59,372 bases of DNA from Kiritimatiellia bacterium (GCA_017558005.1 JAFYWN010000004.1:1-59372), one strand, 5' to 3'; counted from the first letter of the stretch, positions 8,018 through 16,330 are shown. The notes: generated by a model not told the origin, from the letters alone. Numbers and translations are program-made.

Positions 8018-9049
8018 TTACCAGATGCCGAGCAAGCGTTGGACTAAAAGCGCACAAAGGGTAATCCCAATCCAACACATGCCGCCCAAAAGCAATGCCT
8101 TTCCACCACTTTTAATGAGCTTCACTAAATCGGTATTTAGGCCAATCGCCGCCATTGCAACCACAATGAGGAATTTAGAGAGCGTTTTCATCGGAGCAAA
8201 GACCGATTCTGCCACACCGAAATGAACGCTTACCGTGGTAATACACGTTGCCACAAGGAACCACACCACGAAGAAAGGAAAGACCTTTTTTAACGAAACC
8301 TTGCCCGCCCCCTTTGCTTGGCGCATTGAGAAAAAGCTCAAGCCAAGCACAATCGGAATAATCGCAAGGGTGCGCGTCAGTTTAACGGTTACAGCCTTTT
8401 GGAGCGTAGCAGTTCCTAATTGATGCATTGAGTCCCACGTAGCGGCCACTGCAGTAACAGAAGAGGTGTCATTTACCGCAGTTCCCGAGAAAACACCAAA
8501 GACCTCTCCCGTCGTAGTATCCATACCCAAACACGTGCCCAACAGTGGGAAAAGCAAGGCGGCAAGCACATTAAAGAAGAAAATCACAGAGATCGCTTGC
8601 GCCACTTCATCGTCATCTGCCTGAATCACAGGTGCAGTTGCTGCGATAGCAGAACCACCACAAATGGAGGAGCCCACCCCAATGAGAGTCGCAATCCGTG
8701 TCGGAATCTTCATCCAACGTTGCGCTCCATACGCAATCAGAAGAGAAATCGTGATTACGGTCAAAATAACAGGCAAGGCTTGTAACCCCGATTTTGCGAC
8801 AACCGAAAGATTAAGACCAAATCCTAAGAGAATCACAGCCAACTGAAGCACTTTCTTCGAAATCCAGCGAATCCCACCATCTAAGTGTGGACGCCACCTC
8901 CCAATGATTGGCGCGAGGCACATCCCCATGATAATCGCAATCACTGCCCCACCCATAATGGGAAAACATTTTCCCAAATACCACGCTGGAACTGCAATTA
9001 AAAGGCAGGTCAAAAGCCCCATCCAAGACTTTAAAAACCATGTTTTCAT
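8018..9049 (-). CDS. YeiH/UPF0324 family putative sulfate exporter
   Basis: A 343-residue inner-membrane protein with about ten hydrophobic segments, matching the UPF0324 (YeiH) family often labelled putative sulfate exporter. Visible family features are the GVGSSICGGSAIAATAP segment and FSGTAVNDTSSVTAVA. GAGGAGTGAACG places the start. The transported substrate has not been firmly shown for most members. There is no LysR regulator next to it, unlike the enterobacterial yeiE-yeiH arrangement. The 540-bp gap upstream holds a 43-bp tandem repeat and a 16-bp palindrome that could be regulatory. Confidence 0.88.
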   Translation of the reverse strand: MKTWFLKSWMGLLTCLLIAVPAWYLGKCFPIMGGAVIAIIMGMCLAPIIGRWRPHLDGGIRWISKKVLQLAVILLGFGLNLSVVAKSGLQALPVILTVITISLLIAYGAQRWMKIPTRIATLIGVGSSICGGSAIAATAPVIQADDDEVAQAISVIFFFNVLAALLFPLLGTCLGMDTTTGEVFGVFSGTAVNDTSSVTAVAATWDSMHQLGTATLQKAVTVKLTRTLAIIPIVLGLSFFSMRQAKGAGKVSLKKVFPFFVVWFLVATCITTVSVHFGVAESVFAPMKTLSKFLIVVAMAAIGLNTDLVKLIKSGGKALLLGGMCWIGITLCALLVQRLLGIW

Positions 9050-9272
9050 CGTTCACTCCTCTTCGCTGTTTGCCAATATCCGCAATCGCTTGGTGTAATT
9101 ATACTCTATTTTCTATTATCTTGCACTCGAAAAGGCGCCTAAAGTACAAAGCAGACAAAAGAAAGAAAATGCCACCACCAACAAAGCAAGGGATCTCTTT
9201 ACGTTGTACTAACGACCTTCCAAAGCGCAAACGCTCCCTCTCCATCCCATTCATTCAAAACCCTTCCCACGC

Positions 9273-9464
9273 CATTCAAAAGAAAACCTACACACAAAAA
9301 AGCGAAGCCACGCCATCACGCAAACAAATTCACATACTCAAAAAGCGAAGCCACGCCATCACGCAAACAAATCCACATACTCAAAAAGCGAAGCCGCGTC
9401 ATCACGCAAGCAGATTCACGTACTCAAAAAGCACAGCCGCGTCATTCAAAAGAAAACCTACACA
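9273..9464. repeat. 43-bp tandem repeat array bounded by a 22-bp direct repeat
   Basis: The core AGCGAAGCC (last copy AGCACAGCC) recurs at 9301, 9344, 9387 and 9430, an exact 43-bp period. The array is flanked by two copies of a 22-bp direct repeat beginning CATTCAAAAGAAAACC at 9273 and 9443. Because 43 is not a multiple of 3, an open frame across it (9040-9603) is not credible. The rest of the 9050-9592 gap holds further CATTCAAAAG copies but no gene I can support. Confidence 0.75.
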
Positions 9465-9473
9465 TTCAAAAGC

Positions 9474-9489
9474 TAATGTCATGACATTA
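9474..9489. promoter_or_regulatory. 16-bp perfect palindrome TAATGTCATGACATTA
   Basis: A perfect palindrome in the gap between yeiH and rpmB. It could be an operator for a dimeric regulator, but it is over 400 bp upstream of yeiH and no regulator gene is adjacent. Confidence 0.4.
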
Positions 9490-9523
9490 CCCACGCCACA
9501 GACATTCAAAAGGAGTTCATGTC

Positions 9524-9582
9524 ATAAAAAAATACAGACGGCACCGTTTCCGGCACCGTCTGGACTTCAGTCTGTATTTAAC
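9524..9582 (-). terminator. Terminator of the rplU-rpmA-obg-rpmB operon
   Basis: Read on the minus strand, AATACAGAC (complement at 9570-9578) pairs with GTCTGTATT (9531-9539). A nested AGACGG/CCGTCT hairpin lies inside it and a T-run follows. It lies just after the rpmB stop. Confidence 0.8.
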
Positions 9583-9592
9583 AGAACCCGAA

Positions 9593-9823
9593 TTAGGCCT
9601 TAGTAACGCGGCCAGCCTTCAAGCATGCAGCGCAGACCTTCATGTGGCACGTCTGGCCGTTAGGCTTACGAACGTGCACATTCATCAAGTTGGGTTCAAA
9701 GCGACGCTTAGAGATACCGGTCGTGTGCAAACCGATGCCGCCCTTAACCTTCTTCAAACCGTGACGCACAATGCGGCAGCCAACCATGGGCTTCTTACCG
9801 CAGACTTCGCAGATACGGGACAT
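9593..9823 (-). CDS. rpmB: 50S ribosomal protein L28
   Basis: A 76-residue basic protein matching L28 (SKRRFEPNLMNVHVRKPNG core). It keeps two Cys pairs (CEVC near the N-terminus, CAAC near the C-terminus), the zinc-binding C+ form of this protein. It is a structural component of the large ribosomal subunit. AAGGAGAACACATC precedes the start. It is the last gene of a minus-strand operon after obg, 39 bp downstream, and is followed by a terminator. Placement behind L21-L27-Obg is less usual than pairing with L33. Confidence 0.95.
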   Translation of the reverse strand: MSRICEVCGKKPMVGCRIVRHGLKKVKGGIGLHTTGISKRRFEPNLMNVHVRKPNGQTCHMKVCAACLKAGRVTKA

Positions 9824-9862
9824 GATGTGTTCTCCTTAGAGTTAAATAGAGTTGAAATTCGT

Positions 9863-10966
9863 TCAGGGTTTCAAAAACGTTGCCATACGGAAACGTTCTG
9901 CGGAAACTTCCGAGTGATCCACTGGCTGACGAGGTTTGTCCGAAACAACAGCCTGACCTTTCGCTTGCGGCTTCAGTTCATCGCGCAAAGCCTGCAACAC
10001 AGCATCCAAGCCGGGCTTGCCGTCTTCCACAAGGGAAAGCTTCAACGGCGTAATCCCTGTTTCAGCAACAAACGTGTCGTAGTGTTCCTGTGCAGCAAGT
10101 TCATCCATCTTGTTGGCAATGACCAACGCAGGACGGCTCGCCAATTCCGGATCATAATTCTCGACTTCCGCGCGGAGAATGCGGTAAGCGTTCTCGGGAA
10201 GATTTTCGGTGTCCGCCATATCCAAGACGTAGACCAACATTTTGGAGCGCGAAATGTGCCGCAAAAAGGTCAATCCAAGTCCGACGCCTTCAGCGGCGCC
10301 TTCGATAATGCCGGGAATATCCGCCACACGAAGCGTGGCATAGTCACCGTAAACGACGGTGCCGACAATCGGATGGAGCGTGGTAAACGGATAGTTAGCA
10401 ATCTTAGGGCGTGCCGCGCTCATCGCTGCGAGCAAAGAGGACTTACCCGCATTCGGGAAGCCGACCAAACCCGCCTCAGCAATCGTTTTCAATTCAAAAC
10501 GAGCTGTGAACGCTTCACCCACATCGCCAGGAATGAACTTTTCAGGAGCCTGATTCACAGAACTCTTGAAGTGCACATTACCCCAGCCACCACGACCGCC
10601 ACGAGCAATCACTAATTCTTCGCCGTGTTCCAATACTTCACCGAGAAAAGCCCCAGTATCCACATTGTACACTTCCGTGCCGCAAGGCACATCAACGATT
10701 AGATCTTCCCCGTTACGACCGTGCATCTTCTGCCCGGTACCATTAACACCGTTTTCCGCAAACAGACGCGGTTCATAGAACACGCGCAACAGGCTGTCGG
10801 CATGCGTGCTAGCACGCACCACGACATTACCGCCGCGACCGCCGTCACCTCCGTCAGGGCCACCTTCCGGAACATGCGACTCACGACGGAAGCTTCCGCT
10901 TCCATCTCCACCGCGTCCCGCGCGGACCTCGGCCGTGGCCGAATCAACAAAGGCTCTGGTTTTCAC
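9863..10966 (-). CDS. obg: GTPase Obg (ribosome assembly/stress GTPase)
   Basis: A 367-residue protein. The N-terminal glycine-rich Obg fold (residues 1-160; AGRGGDGSGSFRRE, GGPDGGDGGRGG) is followed by a G domain with GFPNAGKSS (G1), DIPGIIEGA (G3) and NKMDEL (G4), then a short C-terminal tail. It takes part in late 50S assembly and stress control. The start is GTG with AGGACAG upstream. It sits 30 bp downstream of rpmA, the classic L21-L27-Obg arrangement. Confidence 0.97.
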   Translation of the reverse strand: MKTRAFVDSATAEVRAGRGGDGSGSFRRESHVPEGGPDGGDGGRGGNVVVRASTHADSLLRVFYEPRLFAENGVNGTGQKMHGRNGEDLIVDVPCGTEVYNVDTGAFLGEVLEHGEELVIARGGRGGWGNVHFKSSVNQAPEKFIPGDVGEAFTARFELKTIAEAGLVGFPNAGKSSLLAAMSAARPKIANYPFTTLHPIVGTVVYGDYATLRVADIPGIIEGAAEGVGLGLTFLRHISRSKMLVYVLDMADTENLPENAYRILRAEVENYDPELASRPALVIANKMDELAAQEHYDTFVAETGITPLKLSLVEDGKPGLDAVLQALRDELKPQAKGQAVVSDKPRQPVDHSEVSAERFRMATFLKP

Positions 10967-10996
10967 CGTTTCTGTCCTGATACGAATTCCGAAAAA

Positions 10997-11242
10997 TTAC
11001 TGAGCCACTTCGGGAAGGGGCTTGACCGCAACGACTTTGCCGTTCTTCTGGAATTCGACAACGCCGTCAATCAACGCAAAGAGCGTGAAGTCGCGACCGC
11101 AGCCGACGTTCGCACCAGGTGCAAACTTGGTGCCGCGCTGGCGGACGATGATGGATCCGGCGGTGACAACCTGACCGGCGTAACGCTTGACACCGAGACG
11201 CTTAGAATTGCTGTCGCGGCCATTACCAGTGCTACCTGCCAT
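10997..11242 (-). CDS. rpmA: 50S ribosomal protein L27
   Basis: An 81-residue protein with the L27 N-terminal signature [19 protein letters not shown] and [12 protein letters not shown]. It lies at the peptidyl-transferase centre of the large subunit. AAAGGATAAACTATC precedes the ATG. It is 22 bp after rplU and 30 bp before obg, in one operon. No extra N-terminal cleavage extension of the Firmicutes type is seen. Confidence 0.97.
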   Translation of the reverse strand: MAGSTGNGRDSNSKRLGVKRYAGQVVTAGSIIVRQRGTKFAPGANVGCGRDFTLFALIDGVVEFQKNGKVVAVKPLPEVAQ

Positions 11243-11264
11243 GATAGTTTATCCTTTCCGGAGT

Positions 11265-11579
11265 TTAAGCGATGGACTTAATCTTGAGAACCGTCAATTC
11301 CTGGCGGTGACCGACGCGGCGTTCATAGCCTTTGCGGCGGTTCTTACGAAAATGAATCAGCTTGTCGCCGCGCTTGTGACCGAGAACGGTCGCGACAACC
11401 TTAGCGCCCTCAACCGTGGGCATGCCGATCTTCAGCTCGTCGCCGGTGTTCAGCGCAAGCACGGAGGTAAGCTCGATATCCGCACCGGGTTCACCGGCCA
11501 TGCGGTTGACTTCGATAACGGAACCAACTGCCACACGGCACTGGACGCCACCGGCCTCAACGACTGCATATGCTTCCAT
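11265..11579 (-). CDS. rplU: 50S ribosomal protein L21
   Basis: A 104-residue L21 starting MEAYAVVEAGG, with the typical VLALNTGDELKIGMPTVEGAKV and HFRKNRRKGYERRVGHRQ segments that bind 23S rRNA. The start at 11579 is chosen over a longer frame because AAAGGACATCTCTC precedes it and the family starts here. It is the first gene of rplU-rpmA-obg-rpmB. A sigma70 promoter lies 67 bp upstream, leaving a short leader that could carry autogenous control. Confidence 0.97.
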   Translation of the reverse strand: MEAYAVVEAGGVQCRVAVGSVIEVNRMAGEPGADIELTSVLALNTGDELKIGMPTVEGAKVVATVLGHKRGDKLIHFRKNRRKGYERRVGHRQELTVLKIKSIA

Positions 11580-11645
11580 GAGAGATGTCCTTTGTTGTGT
11601 TTCAAAAGCTTTTTCAATGCCCCTGTGGCAATGAAAGTGGCGCAT

Positions 11646-11674
11646 AAGATACCGAAAAAAAGCATGCACGTCAA
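11646..11674 (-). promoter_or_regulatory. Sigma70-type promoter of rplU operon
   Basis: On the minus strand TTGACG (complement of 11669-11674), a 17-nt spacer and TATCTT (complement of 11646-11651) lie upstream of rplU. This is one of the clearest promoters in the window. From here to 11843 the DNA is AT-rich, with TAACTCATTGAAA repeated twice (near 11708 and 11763) and no gene. Confidence 0.75.
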
Positions 11675-11843
11675 CACTTTTTGTAAAACTAACTTTTTCA
11701 AAAGTCGTAACTCATTGAAATATCAACGAGATACATTTTGCAAAATCCTGTTTCAACAATGCATAACTCATTGAAACTGCGTTGCATTTTCCCCCTTTTT
11801 AAAATCCTTTTTCACTATCATACTAATTTATTTTACCTATTGG

Positions 11844-12050
11844 TTTCAGTTTTTCAATATTTCCGTACTCTATTGTGCCAACAATAAAGTATTGTAAATG
11901 AATAACTTATTTTGAAAATATTGTGCCATGGAAAATATCTCTTAAAAAACAGTATAAATCGTACTATTTTGTTCTTTAAAATGTGTTTCGGAAAACGATT
12001 TGGCCGATGAATAAAATAGTACGATATTTTGCTTGGCACACTTTTTGGCC
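11844..12050. repeat. 206-bp AT-rich direct repeat, left copy, with nested inverted repeats
   Basis: It matches 12798-13003 with few differences. Nested inverted repeats are conserved in both copies: outer TGTGCCA (11874) with TGGCACA (12034), inner ATCGTACTATTTT (11958) with AAAATAGTACGAT (12013). The interior GTTCTTTAAAATGTGTTTCG is also conserved. It contains no gene. It could be a recombination site, a folded RNA or a regulatory region; no known attachment-site consensus was recognised. Confidence 0.8.
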
Positions 12051-12086
12051 TGCCTAAATTGTGATAATGTATGATTCTTTCTGTAA

Positions 12087-12188
12087 ATTGATTTCAGAGG
12101 AGAAGAGGTCTTGGAGACAGGACGTAACCCAAAGAAAGCATCTACGTATGTAAGCCGATATTATGAGAGACGCCCTCCAATTTATTAA
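12087..12188 (+). pseudogene. Possible C-terminal remnant of an Rhs toxin
   Basis: An open stretch of 33 codons without its own start ends at TAA 17 bp before the membrane-protein gene. It encodes a basic tail with STYVSRYYERRPPIY at its end. A toxin C-terminus immediately upstream of a small immunity gene is the standard Rhs-CT order, and a truncated Rhs core follows downstream. I do not recognise the toxin family. The identification is inference from position and the neighbouring Rhs fragment. Confidence 0.35.
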
Positions 12189-12204
12189 GTCGTTATAGGA
12201 GTGT

Positions 12205-12693
12205 ATGATGTTTGTATATTGTTTCGTTGCTGTATATCTTTTTCTACTTTTTACGTTCGCAGTTTGTTCTCTTTGTTTTATTAGACAAAAAAATTCTAAA
12301 GAATATTGGCTTTTCATTTTACCACTAATAGTTAGTCTATTAGTATCATGTGTAGATTCTTTTTGGATCTCACCTTTTCGAGGAATTAAATTTCTATTTA
12401 TCGTACGATTCCCTCTACTCATATGCTTAATATTGGCATCAAGACTGATATTTATATGGAAAGGCAGGCATTGGTTACGCCAAGTGCTAATAATATTTTA
12501 TCTCTTATGGGGATTTGTATTTCCGTTGTTATTTTTCGTTTCTGAAGCTGAAGAAATGGTGGTTTTCCCTCTTTTATGTCCTATACTAATTGGAACTTAT
12601 GGGGTACATGGCCATGGTCTTTTTGTACTGTTACAAATTTCCTTTCTCGCCATCCAATTATTACTTGTGAGTAAAACATCGTTGAGTAAGTGA
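12205..12693 (+). CDS. Small AT-rich integral membrane protein, possible orphan immunity protein
   Basis: A 162-residue protein with four or five hydrophobic segments and only short polar loops. It begins MMFVYCFVAVYLFLLF, and AGGAGTGT is well placed before the start. No family is recognised. Base composition is much more AT-rich than the flanking ribosomal and glyS genes, and the gene lies in a segment bounded by 206-bp direct repeats. A truncated Rhs core fragment starts 2 bp after its stop and a possible toxin tail ends 17 bp before it, so an Rhs immunity role is a reasonable inference. If so, the toxin would act on or at the membrane. Expression is not certain. Confidence 0.6.
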   Translation: MMFVYCFVAVYLFLLFTFAVCSLCFIRQKNSKEYWLFILPLIVSLLVSCVDSFWISPFRGIKFLFIVRFPLLICLILASRLIFIWKGRHWLRQVLIIFYLLWGFVFPLLFFVSEAEEMVVFPLLCPILIGTYGVHGHGLFVLLQISFLAIQLLLVSKTSLSK

Positions 12694-12695
12694 AC

Positions 12696-12869
12696 ATGTT
12701 AAATCATAGAATTAGTAACGAACTCAATCAGTATACTGCCATTGATTCCTTTGAGCCCGAATATGACACCGATGGCAATCAAAATCACACCCGAAATTTT
12801 CAGTTTTTCAATATTTCCGTACTCTATTGTGCCATCCGTAAACTATTTCAAATGAATAACTTATTTTGA
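12696..12869 (+). pseudogene. Truncated Rhs/YD-repeat core fragment
   Basis: This 57-codon frame begins with a stretch rich in Rhs features: NELNQYTAI followed by FEPEYDTDGNQ, which fits the YD-repeat pattern (YDxDGN) near the Rhs-associated core. Homology stops after YDTDGNQ, exactly where the right-hand 206-bp repeat begins (12798). The remaining codons read through the repeat to a TGA. Full-length Rhs proteins are thousands of residues long, so this is a displaced fragment, typical of orphan rhs-CT/immunity cassettes. Confidence 0.6.
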
Positions 12870-13003
12870 GAATATTGTGACGGTAAAAAGATGTCTTAAA
12901 AACAGTATAAATCGTACTATTTTGTTCTTTAAAATGTGTTTCGGAAAATGATTTGGCCGACGAATAAAATAGTACGATAGTTTGCTTGGCACACTTTTTG
13001 GCC
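12798..13003. repeat. 206-bp AT-rich direct repeat, right copy
   Basis: The second copy of 11844-12050, with the same nested inverted repeats: TGTGCCA at 12828 and TGGCACA at 12987; ATCGTACTATTTT at 12911 and AAAATAGTACGAT at 12966. A further lone AAAATAGTACGAT lies at 13032-13044 outside the repeat. The rest of the gap up to glyS (13045-13130) shows nothing else. Confidence 0.8.
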
Positions 13004-13130
13004 TATCGAAATGATTTTAAAGAATTTTAGGAAAATAGTACGATTGATTGAAAAAGTGAAACTATTGGATTGATTGATCTTCACCGAATCTATAGTTCCA
13101 AAGAAATTCTTGCGCTAGACAAATAAAAAG

Positions 13131-13160
13131 TGACTCCAGCAAGATTACCTGCTGGAGTCA
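13131..13160 (-). terminator. Terminator of glyS
   Basis: TGACTCCAGCA (13131-13141) pairs perfectly with TGCTGGAGTCA (13150-13160). On the minus strand the stem is followed by CTTTTTATTTG. Confidence 0.88.
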
Positions 13161-13184
13161 ACTGTTTACGGCGAATTAAAAGCC

Positions 13185-14948
13185 TTAGCCGAGGATCAAA
13201 TCGTCCAAACGACGAATCAAGTCATCCACGGAGATGCGTTCCTGCTGCATCGTGTCACGATCGCGCAGGGTCACGGTGCCGTCCTTTTCAAGGGTATCAA
13301 AGTCCACCGTCACGCAGAAAGGTGTACCGATTTCGTCCTGACGACGATAACGACGACCAATTGCACCGCTTTCATCCCAGAAGCAATTGTAGCGACGCTG
13401 CAACTTCTTGAAGATTTCACGTGCGAAATTGTAGAGTTCGGGCTTGTTCTTCACCAAGGGGAAGACGCCGACCTTAATCGGGGCAATTGCAGGCGCAAGG
13501 TGGAGCACTGTACGGATGTCTTCCTTACCCTTTTCATCAATAAGCTTCTGTTCTTCGTAAGCATTGCAAAGCATTGCGAGCGCCATACGATCAACGCCTG
13601 CGGAGGGTTCAATCACATGCGGGATGTAGCGACCTTCAAAGAGGCGGTCAATGAAAATGTTAGCCGCTTCTGCGGTCTTGCCACGTGCTTCCCATTCTGC
13701 AACAACCTTCGCGCGGAAGGCCGCCTTTTCTTCATCAGAAAGCTTCTTCACGGCGAGCTTGAGGGGTTCATCGAAGACTTCCATCGACTTACCAGAGTGT
13801 TCCTGGTGACGAGAGAGGTCGAAGTCGGAACGCGCCGCAATACCTTCAAGTTCTTGCACGCCGAAGGGGAAACGATATTCAATGTCCACGCAAGCACGAG
13901 CATAGTGTGCCAATTCATCGGGCTTCTGCCAGTATTCCACGAAGGAATCTTCGGGAAGGCCATTCTTCACGAGCCAAATCTTGCGCTGTTCCACCCAATA
14001 CTTGTGCCAGCATTCCCAACCCCAATCAGCCTGAGGTTCAGAGAGATCTGTGGTTTCGGTCAAGGGGGCCACATGACCACAAAGCAATTCCACTGCTTCA
14101 TCGGGCTTGATGAAGAATTCCACTTCCATCTGTTCGAATTCACGCGAACGGAAGATGTAGTTGCGCGGCGTCACTTCGTTGCGGAAGCTCTTGCCGACCT
14201 GGCCAATGCCGAAGGGAGGCATCTGACGGGAAGAGACCATCACATTCGAGAAGTCCGCGAAGATCGCCTGAGCCGTTTCAGGACGGAGATAGGCCACATT
14301 GGAGGGGTCTTCCACGGGGCCCACGATGGTCTTAAACATCAAATTGAAGGGGCGAGGTTCGGTCATCACGCCACCGCAATTGGGGCACGGGAGCACCTCG
14401 GGTTCACCTTCAGGCGTAGCCAACAGGATGAAGAGTTCCTTCACATCCGTGATGGTCTTGAGCTTCTCAAAAATCTTTTCAAGATATTCGGGGTGCTGAA
14501 CGGTATAGAGGCCCGGCGCAACCGCCTTCCCCTTACCCTTGCACCACGTAGCAATCTTACCTGCTTCACCCAACATGCCAGCGAGCGTTTCGCGCAAAGC
14601 GCTTTCTTCAAAGAGGTCCCAAATCTGGTCTGCACGCATGAGCTTACGGCAATTACCCTTACACATGCTCATGGGGTCAGAGAAGGTGTCCAAGTGACCA
14701 GAAGCCTTCCAAATGGCGGGATGCATAATAATCGAAGCATCCAAACCTTCGACATCCTCGCGATCACGCACGGTAAAACGCCACCAACTATCCTTGATGT
14801 TGCGCTTCATCTCGCAGCCGAGCGGACCATAATCCCAGAAACCGGCAAAACCGCCATAAATCTCAGAGCTCTGGAAGATAAAACCGCGACGCTTGCACAA
14901 CGAAACGAGCGCATCAAGAGAACTTTTAGGTGCTTCTTTCTTTTCCAT
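13185..14948 (-). CDS. glyQS: Glycine--tRNA ligase, single-chain (homodimeric) type
   Basis: A 587-residue class II aminoacyl-tRNA synthetase that charges tRNA-Gly. It is the single-chain alpha2 form, not the GlyQ/GlyS heterotetramer of many Proteobacteria. The N-terminal region starts with SLCKRRGFIFQSSEIYGG. Motif 2 is FRNEVTPRNYIFRSREFEQ, motif 3 is GVDRMALAML, and a C-terminal anticodon-binding domain begins near APIKVGVFPLV. A CxxC pair (PCPNCGG) lies near residue 200. A TATACT -10-like hexamer (complement of 14992-14997) lies upstream and a terminator downstream, so it is probably monocistronic. Confidence 0.96.
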   Translation of the reverse strand: MEKKEAPKSSLDALVSLCKRRGFIFQSSEIYGGFAGFWDYGPLGCEMKRNIKDSWWRFTVRDREDVEGLDASIIMHPAIWKASGHLDTFSDPMSMCKGNCRKLMRADQIWDLFEESALRETLAGMLGEAGKIATWCKGKGKAVAPGLYTVQHPEYLEKIFEKLKTITDVKELFILLATPEGEPEVLPCPNCGGVMTEPRPFNLMFKTIVGPVEDPSNVAYLRPETAQAIFADFSNVMVSSRQMPPFGIGQVGKSFRNEVTPRNYIFRSREFEQMEVEFFIKPDEAVELLCGHVAPLTETTDLSEPQADWGWECWHKYWVEQRKIWLVKNGLPEDSFVEYWQKPDELAHYARACVDIEYRFPFGVQELEGIAARSDFDLSRHQEHSGKSMEVFDEPLKLAVKKLSDEEKAAFRAKVVAEWEARGKTAEAANIFIDRLFEGRYIPHVIEPSAGVDRMALAMLCNAYEEQKLIDEKGKEDIRTVLHLAPAIAPIKVGVFPLVKNKPELYNFAREIFKKLQRRYNCFWDESGAIGRRYRRQDEIGTPFCVTVDFDTLEKDGTVTLRDRDTMQQERISVDDLIRRLDDLILG

Positions 14949-15091
14949 AAATCCTAATTCCTAATAATAGAAACTATTAAAATCGCCCATTAGTATACCG
15001 CATTTACACCTTTTTCGCTATCACTGAAGCAAAAAAGATAGTAAAAACCCACAAAAAGCGGCCATTTATTCCCAAATAAAGCCATCATTTC

Positions 15092-16330
15092 TTACGGCAC
15101 CGCCTCCAGCCACTCAATTCGTAAGGTGTAATCGGGAAGTGAGTCATTGAGAAGTGCGACCAATTCGGTGACGCTCATCATCTCTGAGCATGAGGCTGTT
15201 ATCTTAGTTTTAAAAGGACTTTGTGGCAATGCGGCATCCGAAGTAATGCGTTCGTCAATCGCAGGACTCAATTGATTAAGGAAGTCTCCGCCAAATGAAA
15301 TAAAGAGGGTTTGTCCGCGTTTTGCTGCGTGTGCAACGCGTTTTACGTTTGGATGACATCCTTGGCAGGGACCAAAATCACTGAATAGCGTCAGAACATC
15401 AACCAGTGCCACTTGTTTAAATTCAACGGATGGAAGCTTTATTTCTGTATACGATTGGGGGAAGAGCAAGACGATTTCATTCACAAAACGCGTCGCTAAA
15501 GATGAGTTCACCAAATGTGGCGCGAGCGTCTTCCACGCGATTAGTGCCGTCTTCGGGGTCACCCCTTCGCGCGTTGTCCAACGAATCCCCTGTGGTGTAA
15601 AATCAAAATTCTCAAGCGTCCCCGCCGACACGGACTCCTCCTCAAAAGCCTGCGCCAACAATTGACACACCGCCTTCTCATGCGAAGCGCGAATCACCTC
15701 TTTGAACTTCAATGTCTCCCCCCGCTGACGATCAAAAACACTCCGCATTATCCGCACCGAGGTTACCCCCTCACGCGTCTCCGTTTCCGATAAGGCATAC
15801 GAACAATACCGTAAATCATTTACCATCAGCTTTCCATCTGCACGATAAACAACCGCCTTCACATTCGGATGATTCGCTTCTGCCTCCAAACACTCCCCCC
15901 TACACGCCTGAGGCGGACTTGGCAATAAATCCGCAGCTTCGGGTGTCGTAGTCCACCCCAATCGCCGCCAAACCTCTTCCTGCAATCGCTCGCCAAAGCG
16001 CATCAACGCGTGCCAATTCTGATTAACCCCTACTGCACCACTTGAAATGGGCGTTTTATGCGTTGCCGTCTCAACATCCTCAAGCGCCTTAAAATCCCCG
16101 ACAACCAAACCCATCACCCATTTCAAAACCGCGGCATCATTCTCTGGTGCCTCAACAAAATAATTTGCAGATTGCACCTTTGGCCACCGACACTGTTCAT
16201 GCACCGTCTCTGGCGCCATATCCATCCCCACTTGACGTTGTCTCACCTCAAGTGACACCAATGGTTCAGAAGCCACGCAACCGCCAAACAAACACGCAAG
16301 ACTACAGATTATCCCAAACTTTTGAATCAT
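15092..16330 (-). CDS. Putative lipoprotein with possible STN-like C-terminal domain
   Basis: A 412-residue protein opening with a lipoprotein signal peptide (lipobox LFGGC after a hydrophobic stretch), so it is probably lipid-anchored. The middle is not recognised. The last 130 residues contain VEFKQVALVDVLTLFSDFG and a second pattern SVTELVALLNDSLPDYTLRI, which resemble secretin/TonB short N-terminal (STN) repeats; this likeness is weak. A CxxC (CQGC) lies between them. The start at 16330 follows GAAGGG; an upstream GTG is possible. Its stop precedes the glyS promoter region by about 100 bp. Function unknown. Confidence 0.6.
   Translation of the reverse strand: MIQKFGIICSLACLFGGCVASEPLVSLEVRQRQVGMDMAPETVHEQCRWPKVQSANYFVEAPENDAAVLKWVMGLVVGDFKALEDVETATHKTPISSGAVGVNQNWHALMRFGERLQEEVWRRLGWTTTPEAADLLPSPPQACRGECLEAEANHPNVKAVVYRADGKLMVNDLRYCSYALSETETREGVTSVRIMRSVFDRQRGETLKFKEVIRASHEKAVCQLLAQAFEEESVSAGTLENFDFTPQGIRWTTREGVTPKTALIAWKTLAPHLVNSSLATRFVNEIVLLFPQSYTEIKLPSVEFKQVALVDVLTLFSDFGPCQGCHPNVKRVAHAAKRGQTLFISFGGDFLNQLSPAIDERITSDAALPQSPFKTKITASCSEMMSVTELVALLNDSLPDYTLRIEWLEAVP

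Noticed and set aside
9273..9464. CRISPR array
   Set aside because: The 43-bp units are nearly identical throughout with no variable spacers, and no cas genes are present.
9040..9603. 187-codon open frame on the plus strand across the yeiH-rpmB gap
   Set aside because: It crosses a 43-bp tandem array (not a multiple of 3) and the rpmB terminator, has low-complexity Lys/Thr/Ser content and no ribosome site.
9644..10615. 323-codon plus-strand frame over obg and rpmB
   Set aside because: Antisense to clearly real obg and rpmB genes; the composition is a shadow of them.
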